Part shown: positions 46,807-58,928 of the stretch, piece by piece
Layout of the letters: each line of letters opens with the position of its first letter
Position numbering within the stretch: the first letter of the stretch is position 1
Source of the DNA: Coniferiporia sulphurascens
Taxonomy: Eukaryota; Basidiomycota; Agaricomycetes; Hymenochaetales; Hymenochaetaceae
NCBI GenBank assembly: GCA_002794785.1
Contig: NBBA01000019.1
Span: forward strand, 186,001-250,000
Length of the DNA: 64,000 nt
Direction: 5' to 3'
Program-made: the position numbers and the translations under genes
Notes under the pieces: generated by a model
Told to the model about the DNA's origin: nothing
Databases searched by the model: none
The model's input: the letters and a program-made list of their open reading frames with translations, nothing else

Positions 46807-46812
46807 TATATA
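46807..46812 (+). promoter_or_regulatory. TATATA box of MLKL-like gene C
   Basis: GAGTATATAGA lies 44 bp before the ATG at 46856, followed by a C-rich stretch. It is a plausible core promoter, so the gene may still be transcribed despite its stop codon. Confidence 0.45.
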
Positions 46813-46855
46813 GATACAGCACCCCCCCTCCCCGTCCTTTTCCTTACCCATCACC

Positions 46856-49368
46856 ATGCATCGGTTTTTTTCCCGCTTTGGAAAACACTCGAAAACACCT
46901 TATGACACATCTTCAGCTAGTTCAAGTACCCACTCTCTTCCTAACCAGCCAAATACATTGGCTCGAGGCATCGATGCAACGATGACTGCATCTACGTTAT
47001 CGATCTCCACTGTGACCTCCACCCGGTCCTCAATGCCTCAGACTCCAGTCGTAGTCGAACCTAGCACAACGAGCACATTTTCAAAACGTAATTATGGACC
47101 CGTAGCAAACGCGGAATCTACGCCATCCGCCTACGAAAATTACATTCCGCCTCTGGGATCCATTGTGAACACTGCTGTGAGCATTGCTAAGACGGTTGGG
47201 TCTGTTGCACCTGTTCCCGGGCTCGGCATTGCCGTGGACATCGTCAACAATATTTTCCAACTATGCAATAATGTCTCGAAAAACAGGTGTGTCAATAGTA
47301 AATGCAGTAGAAATATGCTAAATTGGATCTCTAGACATGGTGTCGAAGGACTCGCCAAGCACTGCTCCGCATTACTCGAAATATTGAGGGAAAGACACAT
47401 CAACTCAGATCCCAGCGTTTTACAAAGCTTGCGATCAGATCTAGAAAGGTATTATTAGGGCATATCTTTTTACATGCAGTTAGTACTGATTTGTGCGAAG
47501 TCTTCTGACGAAGATCAAAGTTCGGATGGAAAAGTGGGGGGGTCTAAATCGGTTTGAAGCCTTCATCCAACAGGATACGATTTCAGGAGAGATTCTATCA
47601 TTCTACGAAGATATAGACCAGTTTTGCAATCGTCACGCGGTGCGTGATCACATGTTTGTGCAACAACCATTTAGGTTACTCACTCAGACTTGGCTCAACA
47701 TTCTGTGTTCCAGCTCGCGGTGCATATATAAATTACCAGCTGGCAAGAAAACTATGGGAAGCAGATAGAGCAAGATCGCGAGGACCTGAAGGCTTTTCTT
47801 TCTGACCTTAAGAATGATCAAGAATTGGAGAAAATGTGTCGTAGGGAAGACATTGCCACGGTTCGGGATGACTTCCTTAAGTTCTTCTCCATCGTACAAA
47901 AGGTGATATTTCTGATTTCTTAATACCATTGTTTCCTGATTTCTTTTTCGTATAGACTCTTTTGGAGCTAAAGCAGGGGTCGGCTCAAGATGACTTGTCA
48001 ATACAGCGGAAGTCACTCGAGAATAACTTTTCTGTCATATATCGGGCATCCGGCATGCGTCCACCGGGCATGGAGATTACCAAAGGACTGACACAGATGA
48101 GAGAGATCCCGCAATTTGGAAATACCATATTCGATATATATCGCGGCACATGTTTCAACGATGTGAACTATCAGTGCGCGTTCAAGGTGGTGAGGCACGT
48201 GAGCTTGAATGATAAAACCCGCCAGGTAAGATAAAGACAAAAATATTTGTATATGTAAGTTATTCACAGAGTCCGTCGGCATAGCACTTTAACAGACAGC
48301 TCGAGCATTGGAAATCGGTACAAAACCTGGCTACTCATGCCCAAGTAAACAAGAAGAAAATATACATATTGCCGCTCATCGGGGCAATTCATGAGAGCTT
48401 TCCATATCCGTTCCTGTACGTCATCTCCCGCTTATACAACCTCTCATAGGGCTCATTCTCGTGAACTTCACCTAAAGCTGCTTTATTAGCCCATGGATGG
48501 AAAAAGGTAATGCGCTCGACTATGTCAGAAATCACGAAAATGTCGACAGAGTTGCCTTGGTTCGCTCCTTTTGCTCCTTCCTTGATTTTATAAGGAACGA
48601 CGTTCGCCAATAGATCCGAAAAATTGCGCTTGGACTAAAAGCATTACATACACTCAATCCACCTCTTGCCCATGGCTATATTCGCGGTGTAAGCATCCTA
48701 TTCTTTAGAGACATTTTTTCATTGATTAAGTCCCCTGGGGCGTCCTGATCCAATAGTCAAATATTCTTATCGACGACATGTGCGATCCACTTCTTTCTGA
48801 TTTCGGGCTGCTGAGGGTAACAGACGATATCTCTGCATGTACTTTAAGTGTTCTTATTACAAGTTCAGATTGTGGAAGATGCACAGGCAGTATCGATGGC
48901 TCCGTCGTCAGTGCCGACCGATTCTAAATCTCACAGATGGCTATCGCCGGAGTTGTTGGGTCTAATAGGCATAGGGAAGCAATCGTCGGAAGGAGTAACC
49001 TTAGGCAGTAGCCTAACCACGAAGTCAGACATCTTTATGTTTGGCATGACCGTCCTGGAGGTCAGCCTTTCCGCCACTTTAACCCTACTTAACGTGACAG
49101 CCCAGGTTGACTTATATATTTGCATTCATAGCTTATGACCAACGAACACCCGTATTCCGAGTTCAGGTATGATTCCCAGGTAACTATATGTCGAAGCAAA
49201 GGAGAACTTCCAAAAAAGCCGGATGGAAGGGACTGGGAAAAGGTGTGTGAAAGGGGTCTTGACGAGCGCCTTTGGGAACTCCTAGAGAGGTGCTGGGCTG
49301 AAAATCCCGCCGATCGGCCTACCATAACCGAGGTGCTAGCGTCTCTTCCTTCGAGTAAGTACATGTAG
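46856..49368 (+). pseudogene. MLKL-like gene C with stop codon after the helical domain
   Basis: Eleven exons by comparison with A and B: 46856-47286, 47335-47448, 47501-47639, 47714-47902, 47956-48225, 48285-48415, 48478-48559, 48614-48688, 48757-48816, 48869-49060 and 49132-49368. All intron phases match the paralogues. In exon 4 the sixth codon is TAA (47729-47731), where gene B has GAG; translation would stop after 233 residues. Downstream exons show no other break: the FKVVRH Lys, HGYIRG and SDFGLLR motifs are intact, which suggests a recent mutation. The truncated product would contain most of the helical domain and lack the whole pseudokinase. It may be a pseudogene or a deliberately short form; this cannot be settled here. 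Confidence 0.8.
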
Positions 49369-50174
49369 AATTATCTCCCGGATTTCGATCCATCATGGCT
49401 TCGCATGTATCTCAGGGACGGTGGGGGGACTTGAGTTCTACATAAGAATGGCTTCCGATATTGCATATATTTTCTCTTCTTCCCTAAATCCCAACTCGTA
49501 CGTAGTCTGAAGAGCTTTCTGTGGTGATGGTGGTCGAGAGAATGCCTCTGTGGCTCGTTTCTTTCCTTAATGGGACTCAGATCACACGCTTAGTAATGTC
49601 TTTGGTCAGCTCGAATCGACTTGCTGATTGTGAATAGATTAAGTATAACTAAGGTGAGCTACCGTGACTCCCATCCTGATAGTATCAATATCTAACGATA
49701 AAGCCCAGCACGGCGTATGTGCCAGATTGCGACGCTCCCTTTTGGATATACGCTTCGTCACTGTTGCAATGTGAACTAGATGCCGAGCTCGCCGTTCGGA
49801 GATAGAAAATTTTCGTAACATTTTTTACCGCCTGTATGCGCGCTCGAGTTCCGAGTCTCTCGCGCGTTTATCTACTGGTTACACGATATTTATACTTGGG
49901 TACTTGAAGTGCGTTCGCAAGCGCCGCGAATTGCTGAGACCTAACAGGCACGGGCACATTACTTTGACTCGACGTACTCTTGCAGTGGTAAGTGCTGACT
50001 CCTGAGCGCAGGGAGCTCCATTATCACCGCGAACGTAGCCTGTCTATAGATTAGGTTGCTTGCTGACCGACATTTTCCCGATAGTTGTGTCACTTCATCC
50101 CTTCAGTCTATCCTTTAGAGCTCGCAATTGCTACAAGGACGTCATGACCGTGCAAATCCAATGATACAGACATA
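49369..50174. other. No supported gene
   Basis: Short open frames only, with no domain or family likeness. It separates the MLKL-like cluster from the BTB gene. Confidence 0.5.
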
Positions 50175-51035
50175 ATGACGGAAAATAATCAAGATTATCA
50201 CCCAGACTTTGCCGCTTCCGATGGTGACATTGTCGTGGCTTCCAAGGAAGGCACCCGCTTTCGCGTCCAATCTTCTGTGCTCAGCGTAGCTTCGTCATTT
50301 TTTCGGGATACCCTCAGCCTGCCCCAGGGAAATGATAATGATGCTGCCAGCGCTCTTACCAACGTGATCGATCTTGATGAGCCCACCCGGGTCGTTGAGA
50401 CACTGCTGCGTATCGTTTACTGCGAAGGTATCAACCCCGGGACGACTTTTCCTAGCATCAAGACAGTGACCGCGCTCCTTTTCGCCGCCGAAAAGTACGA
50501 GCTCCAGGGTGTGATGTCGTACCTCCGCACCCTAATAATGAGCCCTCGCTTTCTCGAATTCCCACTGAAAGTCTACGCAATAAGCGTCCGGTGTGGATGG
50601 AATGAAGAAGCGAAATATTGTATTCCCCTCACTCTCCGGCTGGACCTTCAAGCTGCGGAGCATCGGAAGGTACTTGAGAGCCTTGACGGCGGTGCATTGA
50701 TGGAGATACTGGATCTGCGCTGGAAGCGCAAGGCGGCACTGCGTCAAATGTTCGAATCACGTGGAAGCTCTGGAACCCCATATGCTTGTCAAGTCTGCCG
50801 CACGTTGGGGGATTCAAACGTATGGAGGGAACTGAAGTGGCTGGTTCTCCAGGAGTTTGAAAGACGACCGGATGACGAGACATTAAACTTGGACTCCGAA
50901 TTTTGGAGTTATTTTGCTATACGGGAGCTCCTCGGCCGATTTCGATCACCTCCTAATTGTGCGACGCAATGTTTTTTGAAGGAAGCGCTGGCCCGTGAAG
51001 TCAGACGATTTCTCATCTTGTGTACACACCGGTGA
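50175..51035 (+). CDS. BTB/POZ domain protein, 286 aa, single exon
   Basis: Residues about 10-125 form a BTB/POZ domain: HPDFAASDGDIVVASKEG, then FRVQSSVLSVASSFFRDTL, and further on LLFAAEKYELQGVMSYLR. The rest is helical and Leu/Arg-rich, typical of the many basidiomycete BTB-only proteins. BTB domains mediate dimerisation and can recruit Cullin-3 ubiquitin ligases; the partner here is unknown. Two CxxC-like Cys (YACQVC) lie at about 202-207. Convergent with the DUF6534-type gene. Confidence 0.85.
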   Translation: MTENNQDYHPDFAASDGDIVVASKEGTRFRVQSSVLSVASSFFRDTLSLPQGNDNDAASALTNVIDLDEPTRVVETLLRIVYCEGINPGTTFPSIKTVTALLFAAEKYELQGVMSYLRTLIMSPRFLEFPLKVYAISVRCGWNEEAKYCIPLTLRLDLQAAEHRKVLESLDGGALMEILDLRWKRKAALRQMFESRGSSGTPYACQVCRTLGDSNVWRELKWLVLQEFERRPDDETLNLDSEFWSYFAIRELLGRFRSPPNCATQCFLKEALAREVRRFLILCTHR

Positions 51036-51382
51036 GCCACATTGAACACAGTGTATGCAACGCGGGTCTAACTTGAAAGCTAGGTTGTAAGCGGAGACAC
51101 TGCAGTCATTGCGTAATCCTTTTCCACCCATGTATACCTCCTTACAACACGCTTCCGTTATCATATTGACAATACTACGAATACTTACTCTTCCACCAAA
51201 ATTGCAAACACGGTTAGCCAGGGCCCGCTTGTTAGTCAATACATTCGAAACATACAACCTCGTTTCCGTTCCGGTTCCGTGAAAAAAGTAGAGAGGGGGG
51301 GAAGGGAAAAGAGAGAGCTAGAGCTAATCCGACTAATGCTAGATGATTCCTCCAACGAAGTAGTAAACTTTCGAAGAATTTT

Positions 51383-53643
51383 TTAAATGGCCAAATCATT
51401 TTTAGCCTGAAACGGCTCATCCAGCGAAGTATTGTCCGACTTCATATGTACGAACTCGATGGACTGCGAAGAATTAGTCGGGTTGACCTTGGAAATTAAT
51501 TAAAAAGGCCGTGCACAATCGTATCCAAAAATAGAACATACCTTGCTAGTCGCGGAAGCATCGGAAGAATTCTGGCCCTGTCTACGGATGGTAGGCCTGG
51601 GTGACTGAAGGACGAACGAATTCTGACAGGTAAACCCATGAGCCAGTTCGTATGGACTGTCCAGAGCAATGTTAATATTTACATCATTGATCGACCCCGT
51701 TCTTCCTTTGTGTACGGAGAGAAACCTTCCCCGAAACGGTGTGTGCGGGTTGTTCTCTTTGTGTGCCCGGAATGCGTTACGAGTGTTCAGGCTATTGAGC
51801 GGCGGAAAAGTAAGGTGAGATTGGTAAACGGTGTTATATAGGTGTACTCACGATGCAAGTACACTGTTGATATACACTATTTGATGGGACGTCAGCTGAG
51901 AACTGTCCCCTTTCAAAAGGACGTACGTTTACTGATTACAAAATGAATGGCAATGAATACGAGATTCCCTGGCATAATTATGGCCTGAAACAAGGTAGAC
52001 GCTTAGCCTCATCATTCAATCAACACGAAACGTAGGTAAAGAAGGACTTACACAGATGAGGGAGGCGATCGAGGAGACGCTGATCAGATAATAAAAAATA
52101 AGAAATTATCGAGGTTTCACGAAGGGCAACCGAAACTAACCTCGTCAGAAGACCGTTTTCAACAGTGTAGAGTACAATTTTATCAATCATATCATCCATC
52201 CTAACAAAATGACTGTCAATGTCGTGAGCGCGCCTGGGGTATAACAGGCCAGTAACTGCATACCCATTTAGTGCACTACGGGACTATGGTTCTGGTTATC
52301 AAACGTGTTTCGGGGGTACATTATGTATAAATCGAGCTTACGGTGTGTAGCCAATAGCACAAACTGCCCGTGATAAGGACGTCACAAATAACGGCGACGC
52401 TAACACCACCTGTGAAGATCCACTACTCACAAGCCGCAAAAAAGTTACTCTCAGCACACTCGCAAGCCAAGCCCAGAGAAGACACCAGAAAGGGCTCACC
52501 CGGACTTGATGTGCGAAAGCGGTGAAGGTACCATATTGAATACTTGAACCAATTTCTAATCAGCGTCCAATGTATCTGAATCAGGTGTCAAATATTTACG
52601 CTTTGATCGTGGTAGCTGTCGACGAAGAGCAGTTCAGCAAACGAAAAAAGGGCGGCAAAAAGGAATTTCTCACCCCAGCCACTCCCTAATTTTGTAAATA
52701 AATAAAAAGCCGGGATTCAGAAATGAGTGATACCACCCGAGGTTCGTAAGCAAAACTCTCACCCATCCCAACGACCAGGAGGCAGAACTGTGGATCATTT
52801 ACGGAAAAGAGATGAGCATTTCTAAAACGTCTGAAGTATGATGGCGGTCATCTTACAATGACGGGAGCGATCATGTTCCCTCTGCTAACTATATATATTT
52901 GGAAGGGTGAGGCTTCCAGAAAAAGGGAAAGAGAATAAATGGGCGCACGTTTCCAGACGCGCCAGGTGAAGAAACTTAAAGAAAAGTATCCCCAGTTGAA
53001 CGCTACTCATAATCCCGTGTCATGGGTGAAGGGCGTACCATTGAGCAAAAAACGTTATTGTTCCCTAAGGGAGGACCTTCGTTAGACTACGGCATAAAAA
53101 GACTGATCGTACTTACAGTGAGACCAACTGTGAGCTGAAGGTATGGTTGCGCAGAATTGTCGTTAGCAAGATGGACAGTACGACAGTTTCGTAGCTTGTC
53201 TTACCGCCAAGGGTCTGCAAAGGCGATATAAAAAGAGGACGTAACAATTAAAATCAAAACGCACGGTACCAAGTAAATGAGTGAATTATCGTTTCCGAAA
53301 TTTTGAATAAGGTAGTGATATAGTGTGGCCATGATGCAGGCGACATGACACGTATCCAGGGTGCTTTGTTTCAGAAGCGTCAGAAAGGCTGCTGGAGCGT
53401 ATAGGCAGCCTATACTGTCTCACAGAAGTACTATAACCTGATGTCGATGCCCAGGGTTAGACCAACGTTCTGGGGCCTCGGGGAGTAGCAATTGTTGCTC
53501 ACCAATATGCTAATGAGCTTATGGTCATTTTCTGGTCTGTTGCGATAATAGATGTATGCCTGTAGGAGCATCACGCCACTTAGGCCCGAAGCAAACCATG
53601 AGGCAATGAGTATGGAACCCATGGACAAGCCGAATTGCGCCAT
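51383..53643 (-). CDS. DUF6534-type multi-pass membrane protein, many micro-exons
   Basis: The derived exons run 53643-53503, 53437-53424, 53363-53265, 53214-53205, 53134-53117, 53064-53039, 52974-52949, 52888-52857, 52787-52763, 52685-52674, 52615-52600, 52555-52500, 52409-52342 and 52200-52141, then four or more exons to the stop at 51383. Phases agree for the first 13; the junction 52342/52200 is unresolved. Family words: LSGVMLLQAYIYY, FFAQCFFTWRVWKLS, ICDVLITGSLCYWL, IDKIVLYTVENGLLTS and VLASLNTRN. Seven hydrophobic segments and a polar C-tail fit the abundant basidiomycete DUF6533/DUF6534 families, of unknown function. Exons of 10, 12, 14, 16 and 18 nt are unusual. Confidence 0.72.
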
Positions 53644-54218
53644 GGCCGCGGAATGAGGGACTGCGAAGACGGAAAGAGGAAGAGGGGGGGGGGGGGATTG
53701 CTGATTCGAGCAATAACATTCGGGATTTCTCCCATCTCTTTAAGTAAGTCAAAAATGCCCAGTCAGCTGGGTACGCCATCAGTACCTTCCACCATCGCTT
53801 GCAACAGTTGTTGGACACTAGTACTTAAGCATGGCCGAGATCTTCTTTAGGCAATAATGCGCTCTGAGCGCGGCATACCCCGCACCCGACGGCTTGCAAG
53901 TAACTCTGGGGTTTCCGAATTGGCACCAGCGTGGCACCGGAAGCGAATAGCCCCGGCTAGATGATAGCATGGCTTCCTCGCGAATACGTCATTTGGGGAT
54001 AGATGAGGATGCAGTACGAAATGGAGGAGCTGGAGTCTATCATCAAGGCAGCGGCCTCTGATCATTACAATTCCTGCAGCCAAGCTGCGAGCCCGGAGAC
54101 CATGGAGATATTTCTTTGAGGGCTAGCGTTACCCGTACGACACCGACGGGAGGAAAGATTTTCCATCCTACGACGAGAAGACTTATGTCGGCTAAGAATA
54201 GCTAAAGAAATCTGCCAG
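53644..54218. other. No supported gene
   Basis: Contains a G run at about 53687-53697 and open frames without likeness. Probably promoter of the DUF6534-type gene plus neutral DNA. Confidence 0.45.
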
Positions 54219-54220
54219 TA

Positions 54221-54668
54221 CAGTTGAATACCTAATAATGCATAAGCTATTAGTGCATAAGACCTACTAATGCATAACATTTTGGAGGGACAACGTCCGT
54301 CCCCGCCAAATTATGCAAAAAATCCGCTATCGCATAATGCATAAAATTTTGGGGCATTTTTGGGTAATTATGCATTAACAGGCGCACCATAATAGGTAAC
54401 TCCGGGTCAACAATTGAGGTATAAGTCACTCCATTACACAGAACGATCCAATAGAAATCGTCCAGTCAATGTTATTCTCACTTTGACTATTTTAGCCTCA
54501 AATATATTATGTCAGCTTATGTTAACACCCGCATATAGGTAAAGCGACAGACTATACCTATCTCTGTCACAACAATGTCACATTTGTGACACTCTATTAG
54601 CGAATAATATCCGATAATGCATAAAAAATACCGGGGACCGGCGCTATGCATTATTAGATATTCAACTG
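54221..54668. mobile_element. 448-bp MITE with 24-bp terminal inverted repeats and TA duplication
   Basis: The left end starts CAGTTGAATACCTAATAATG and the right end is its reverse complement with one mismatch over 24 bp. TA lies immediately outside both ends (54219-54220 and 54669-54670). There is no ORF for a transposase. The CAGTTGAAT terminus and TA duplication fit non-autonomous Tc1/mariner-pogo/Fot elements. The internal sequence repeats TAATGCATAA-like words. Confidence 0.88.
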
Positions 54669-55414
54669 TATAGGCGGTGTCTATGCATCCTTGGCGGCCC
54701 ATTTGCCGTAGATGCGACCAAACGCAGATCGAGTTATGAAGCGTCTGGGGCGCCGAACGTAGAAAACGGCTCGTGTCTCTCCCGGAGGCCGAAACCCCTT
54801 ATAGAGTCATAGAGGCTACCTCTGTTTTGTAGAAGATCAGAAAAAATGTTCGAGGGTCGCGAATGGACAAAAATCTTGATTGAATGCTATTGGTCCCGGA
54901 TCTTCGTAGCTCCTGAAAATACCGCCGATGTTGTTTCAATGGCGTCGAACAGGCAAAGAAGGACGAATTTAAGATACGGTAGCCCCACTGATGTTGATTC
55001 AGCGACGTCGAACAGACAAAGAAGGACGAATCGTAAGTACGATAGATGAGACACGTTTACAACAAAGTGGCGGTTAGAGGGCAGAGGGGACAAATCTAAA
55101 GTCCCACGAACACCGCTCCCGAACGGACTTCGAAAAGAACACGACGCCACCGTCTAGCAAAATAAAGCTACGCACGTGCCTAGCATTAATTTATAACTAA
55201 AACAAGCCAAGAGTAACTCAAATTTTAATGCCGAACGCCATTTGCAGGAATCATTAACCACAACTAGATATTTATAGCTATCGTACAGACAATAAGAACA
55301 CATGATCAAGCATGCCTCTCGTCTCCAAAACCGCAATGCATACAGCATTATCGGCCTCAGGCACAGCAGCACGATTCAGTCCCGCGCATAGTAAGTATGA
55401 TATGTAATGACCAC
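54669..55414. repeat. Gene-poor stretch with a two-copy 63-bp repeat
   Basis: GATGTTG...TCGAACAG(A/G)CAAAG units start at about 54927 and 54990, a 63-bp period (21 codons) in an open frame of 67 codons with NRQRRTN repeated. No gene is otherwise supported. Confidence 0.5.
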
Positions 55415-57069
55415 TCAATCGTCGCGTTTTGCGTTCTGCACAATAATACTATCGCTGCCGCCTTTCTTATTGCCTTTCGTGATCTCATTCAGGCCCTCTC
55501 CTTCCTCCACATTGCGTAGCGCGCGACTCTCCTGGTAATTGTAGTCGTGAAGGTAGAAGTACGTGTTAGGGACCGCGACGAGGAGTGCACCAACGATGTT
55601 CCCAAAGAACGCCGCCAAGAGGGACCTGCGGATTGATTTATTAGACATCTATCTTTTTTCCCGGGACTTTGAGGTGCCCTGTCGGACAAGGCGCTAATGG
55701 ACGCACTTTTTGATGTACTGTGCCACGGTCAACTAGAGAGTAAATGCATGTAAGCGAACCGTCCAACACGTTGACCAATGCAAAATGACTAACATCAGCG
55801 CCGAATAAGATGCCGAGAGGTACGGAGAACATATTCGCTAAGGTTCATCCCCACAATGTAAGGAGTGAGAAAATGATAGGAGGCGCGGAGAGCGTACCAA
55901 CAACTAGAATGAGAACGGACACGGGGTTAAGTAAGATGGTGATATATACCGCCACATTACTAGTTCACTAACCGTGATCGAAACTACACGCAACAAAAAT
56001 CTAAAACGGCCGGCCGTCAATACAATAGCGCTGGCACGTCAAATATTAAAGCGCACCCAGATCGGAATCCAGATGGCAAAAACCTGGAACGTCAATCAGC
56101 ACGGAGGTCTTCCAGCTTGAACCGTCTTGACAATCAGAATACGCACCTTAGAAATCGTCTCCTTCGAACCTGCACCTTGCTGAGAAAGACATTAATTAGC
56201 GATAAGGGATTGGTCCAGATGATGTGAATATCGCTCAGACATACCCATACGGCAATGCTTACAAGCCAATTACAGGCAATTCCACGTAAGAAGATTTGGT
56301 GCCACTCGGGCGTCCCGGCTTTCTTTCTGTTTCACACAAGAGGTCACCTGGTAAGTCAGTTGAAAGGGGATAAATGGCTACACTCACATCGCAAAATCCA
56401 TAACGAACTGCTCGTACGGCGCTAACGAGATGATCGCGGTATCTGTTTATTTGCTCAAACCAATATCTTGCAACGACAAAAAAAGAAGCTGAAGTTTCAT
56501 ACATTTGACGAGAACGGCGGCGAAGAACAGACTTCCGCACAAGTTTCCGAATAGAACTAAAGAATAAGGTTACTGGAAGCTATAAAGGAAAGCGCGTGGC
56601 CGGCTAATGCGCACCTATGATCCAGTTGACTGGGATGCTCCACCACGGGACAGCACCCTTGAAATATGCCATCGGCATAACCTAAGATTGAGATCAGCAT
56701 CCGCAGTCGGGCAAGGTAACAGCAAGCCATACCATCATATTACTAGTAAGGAGCTCTTGTCCAGTAAGCACGATCCTGAGCAGAGTCAGTCCGCCATCCA
56801 ACAGCAGAATAAATGGGTAAAACTCACATGACGAGACCAACAGGGAAGACAAAGCCGCCAAGGATCTTGAGCAGGCCAGGGTTGTTCGTGTTCATCGAAG
56901 GCGACCCACCCTCGATGATCTCGTAGAGCAGACCCCCAGTGGACAGGAGAGCACCAGCAATGACCGCCTTGAAGAATATCTTGTCATACCGCGTCTGGTG
57001 CTTCACGACGCCGTGCTCGACCATGGCGATGGCCACATCTCTGGGCGGGAGCGTGCTGGGGGTATTCAT
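55415..57069 (-). CDS. Formate/nitrite transporter (FNT family), 304 aa, 12 exons
   Basis: Exons: 57069-56828, 56775-56733, 56681-56615, 56556-56503, 56442-56388, 56326-56245, 56179-56147, 56083-56057, 56000-55973, 55837-55776, 55717-55707 and 55625-55415. All phases agree to 304 residues. Family words are LTGQELLTSNMM, RGIACNWLVSIAVW, ANMFSVPLGILFGADVSHF and FFGNIVGALLVAVPNTYFYL. FNT proteins are pentameric six-helix channels moving formate, nitrite or related anions across the membrane. Exon 11 is 11 nt. The polar C-tail (GEGLNEITKGNKKGG) is cytosolic. Which anion is carried, and whether the site is plasma membrane, is not decided by sequence. Confidence 0.92.
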
Positions 57070-57120
57070 CGTATGATGCTCAGCGCGTGACGACAGAAGT
57101 CGAATCCTTGTGAGGCCTTG

Positions 57121-57126
57121 TATATA
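57121..57126 (-). promoter_or_regulatory. TATATA box of the FNT gene
   Basis: Lies about 52 bp upstream of the FNT start at 57069 on the minus strand, next to a G-rich run. A plausible TATA element. Confidence 0.5.
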
Positions 57127-58522
57127 TACGCGGGGGGCAGTGAGGTTGCTATAATTATAAAAGCCCCCTCATAAGCGAAGTGTCTTTATCTCGATCATGG
57201 CAGGCACGGATATATTCTGGGACATGGTACTAAATCGCTTCGGCTTCCCGGGAAGGTGCCGGTTCGTGTTTCGCGGTGTGCTACCCGTCAACTGGCACTA
57301 GAAGCGTACTTGTAACATTACGTATGGTCATACGTGGACGTACCAATGGAAGAAGGGCTGATATCAGCTCAGAAGATCGTGTGCAAATCGTGGACATAGG
57401 TTCGTTCACCTTTTGGCCTGCATTGCAAATAACATAAAACGCTCTGCGAATCAGCGACTAGAGTGTTGTTCGGATTCCGGAGCTTAGAATAGGAATGCAT
57501 GAAGCATGGAGTGCATCAAGATTTTCGCACACCCCGTGCGGGGAATCAAGACCCGGCGTTCGTAAGATCTGAGATCGCTGTTCTCAAAAGGGGCGTGTTG
57601 ATTGCCGTTCTAATCACTGTGACAAATAAGTTTGTCACGCTTATTTTTGTCTTTCCTTTTCGAGCCTTTGTATCCACACACCTCAGTTGCAGCACTGAAG
57701 TTTCGAAATGCCTCCGAGTTACCGTACAAATCAGCCATATACTTAATTCGACTGCATTTTTATCTTCTCTTCTCCGGAATAGTCCCGTAGCCATTCGCAA
57801 GGCACGTTGATCCGCCGGGCGCAGGTACCGTTCAAAAGTCCACCAACTTCACCATCTCCGAATCGCAGGCAGTGACTCTCACCCTCAGTGAGAAGGTATT
57901 TCTGAGTCGTGAGTTCCGATCTGAAGTTCACTTATGAGCAAGATAACGCCAACCTTCTAGTGCAGCAATACAGGCGGAATAACCGTGTCAACGCGCTTTC
58001 CGAGCCATCCGAGGACTCAAGTACTCAGGGCTGATAAGTTTTTTTCTTTCTTTCTCCGTATCGCGCGGCGGGCCTGTTCTATCTGGATACTTATCACTGT
58101 GGATAAGGCTAAAATTTTGAGAACGGCGTAGTCCTCTCGGGGCTCGCCCGTCGTCTACGAGCGGCCTTACTGCAAGTTTCCTGGCTCGCGCGCCGGGAAG
58201 GCATACATCAAAGAAGCATATTATCGGCAATAATAAAGAAGACTAAAACTAACTTTACCCTACGTTCGAAGCCGCGCGTTCAGGCTCCATTCAATGGGCA
58301 GGTTGTCGGCAACATTACTTCGCATGCAATGGCCATCATCACTGTCTCTTCTAGACAGACTCCCGATAACGGATTCGACTAACATACCAAAAAACATAGC
58401 CGGAAAGCGAAATATACTTCCGGTGCTATAATTATACCAAACTATGCTTCGCTGACCAATTCAACATGGAGCTATGACATAGATGGGCAACAAGAACTCT
58501 AGCTAAGTACTCAGGGATTCGG
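57127..58522. other. No supported gene
   Basis: Several open frames (for example 57499-57810) lack domains, and there are AT-rich and simple stretches. Parts of 57830-58260 might be older remnants of the relic to the right, but I could not show this. Confidence 0.45.
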
Positions 58523-58928
58523 CTTGAGCCCATTTTGTTCAAGGCCCGGAATCTCGGTCGTGATGTTGCGAAGCGCGGACCGTGGCGGGCCGACATAGAA
58601 CCAGGAAGCTCTTTCCAGTTCCCAACGATTCGCACGACTCGCCATAATATTAATGCTTCTCTATTCCCAACAACTCGACCATCACATCCGCATATACCCG
58701 CTAAAGATCTAGCAGTTCTTCAGCAGCACGGCCAAAAATCGCCTGAGAGACGCCAAGAGCCTCAGTGTACCAGTAGATCGGCCGGGATACGGAGACTTTT
58801 GCGGACATGTACTTCTTTATACCACCGGACCTGGTCTCTGCTCCGACGCGGTCTTCTGTAATTTACCCTGGGACATTTTGTTCATCTCAGAGGATATACA
58901 GAATTTGGCTCGAGTTCGTCCTCGAATA
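58523..58928 (+). pseudogene. Gene relic with a frameshift, product unknown
   Basis: One frame reads LFKARNLGRDVAKRGPW and on to HIPAKDLAVLQQHG. At about 58733, in a run of A, the sense moves to another frame reading NRLRDAKSLSVPVDRPGY, then FCGHVLLYTTGPGLCSD and LPWDILFISEDIQNLARV. Both parts have good codon texture and join only with a 1-nt shift. No start or end was found. The family is not recognised. Confidence 0.45.
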
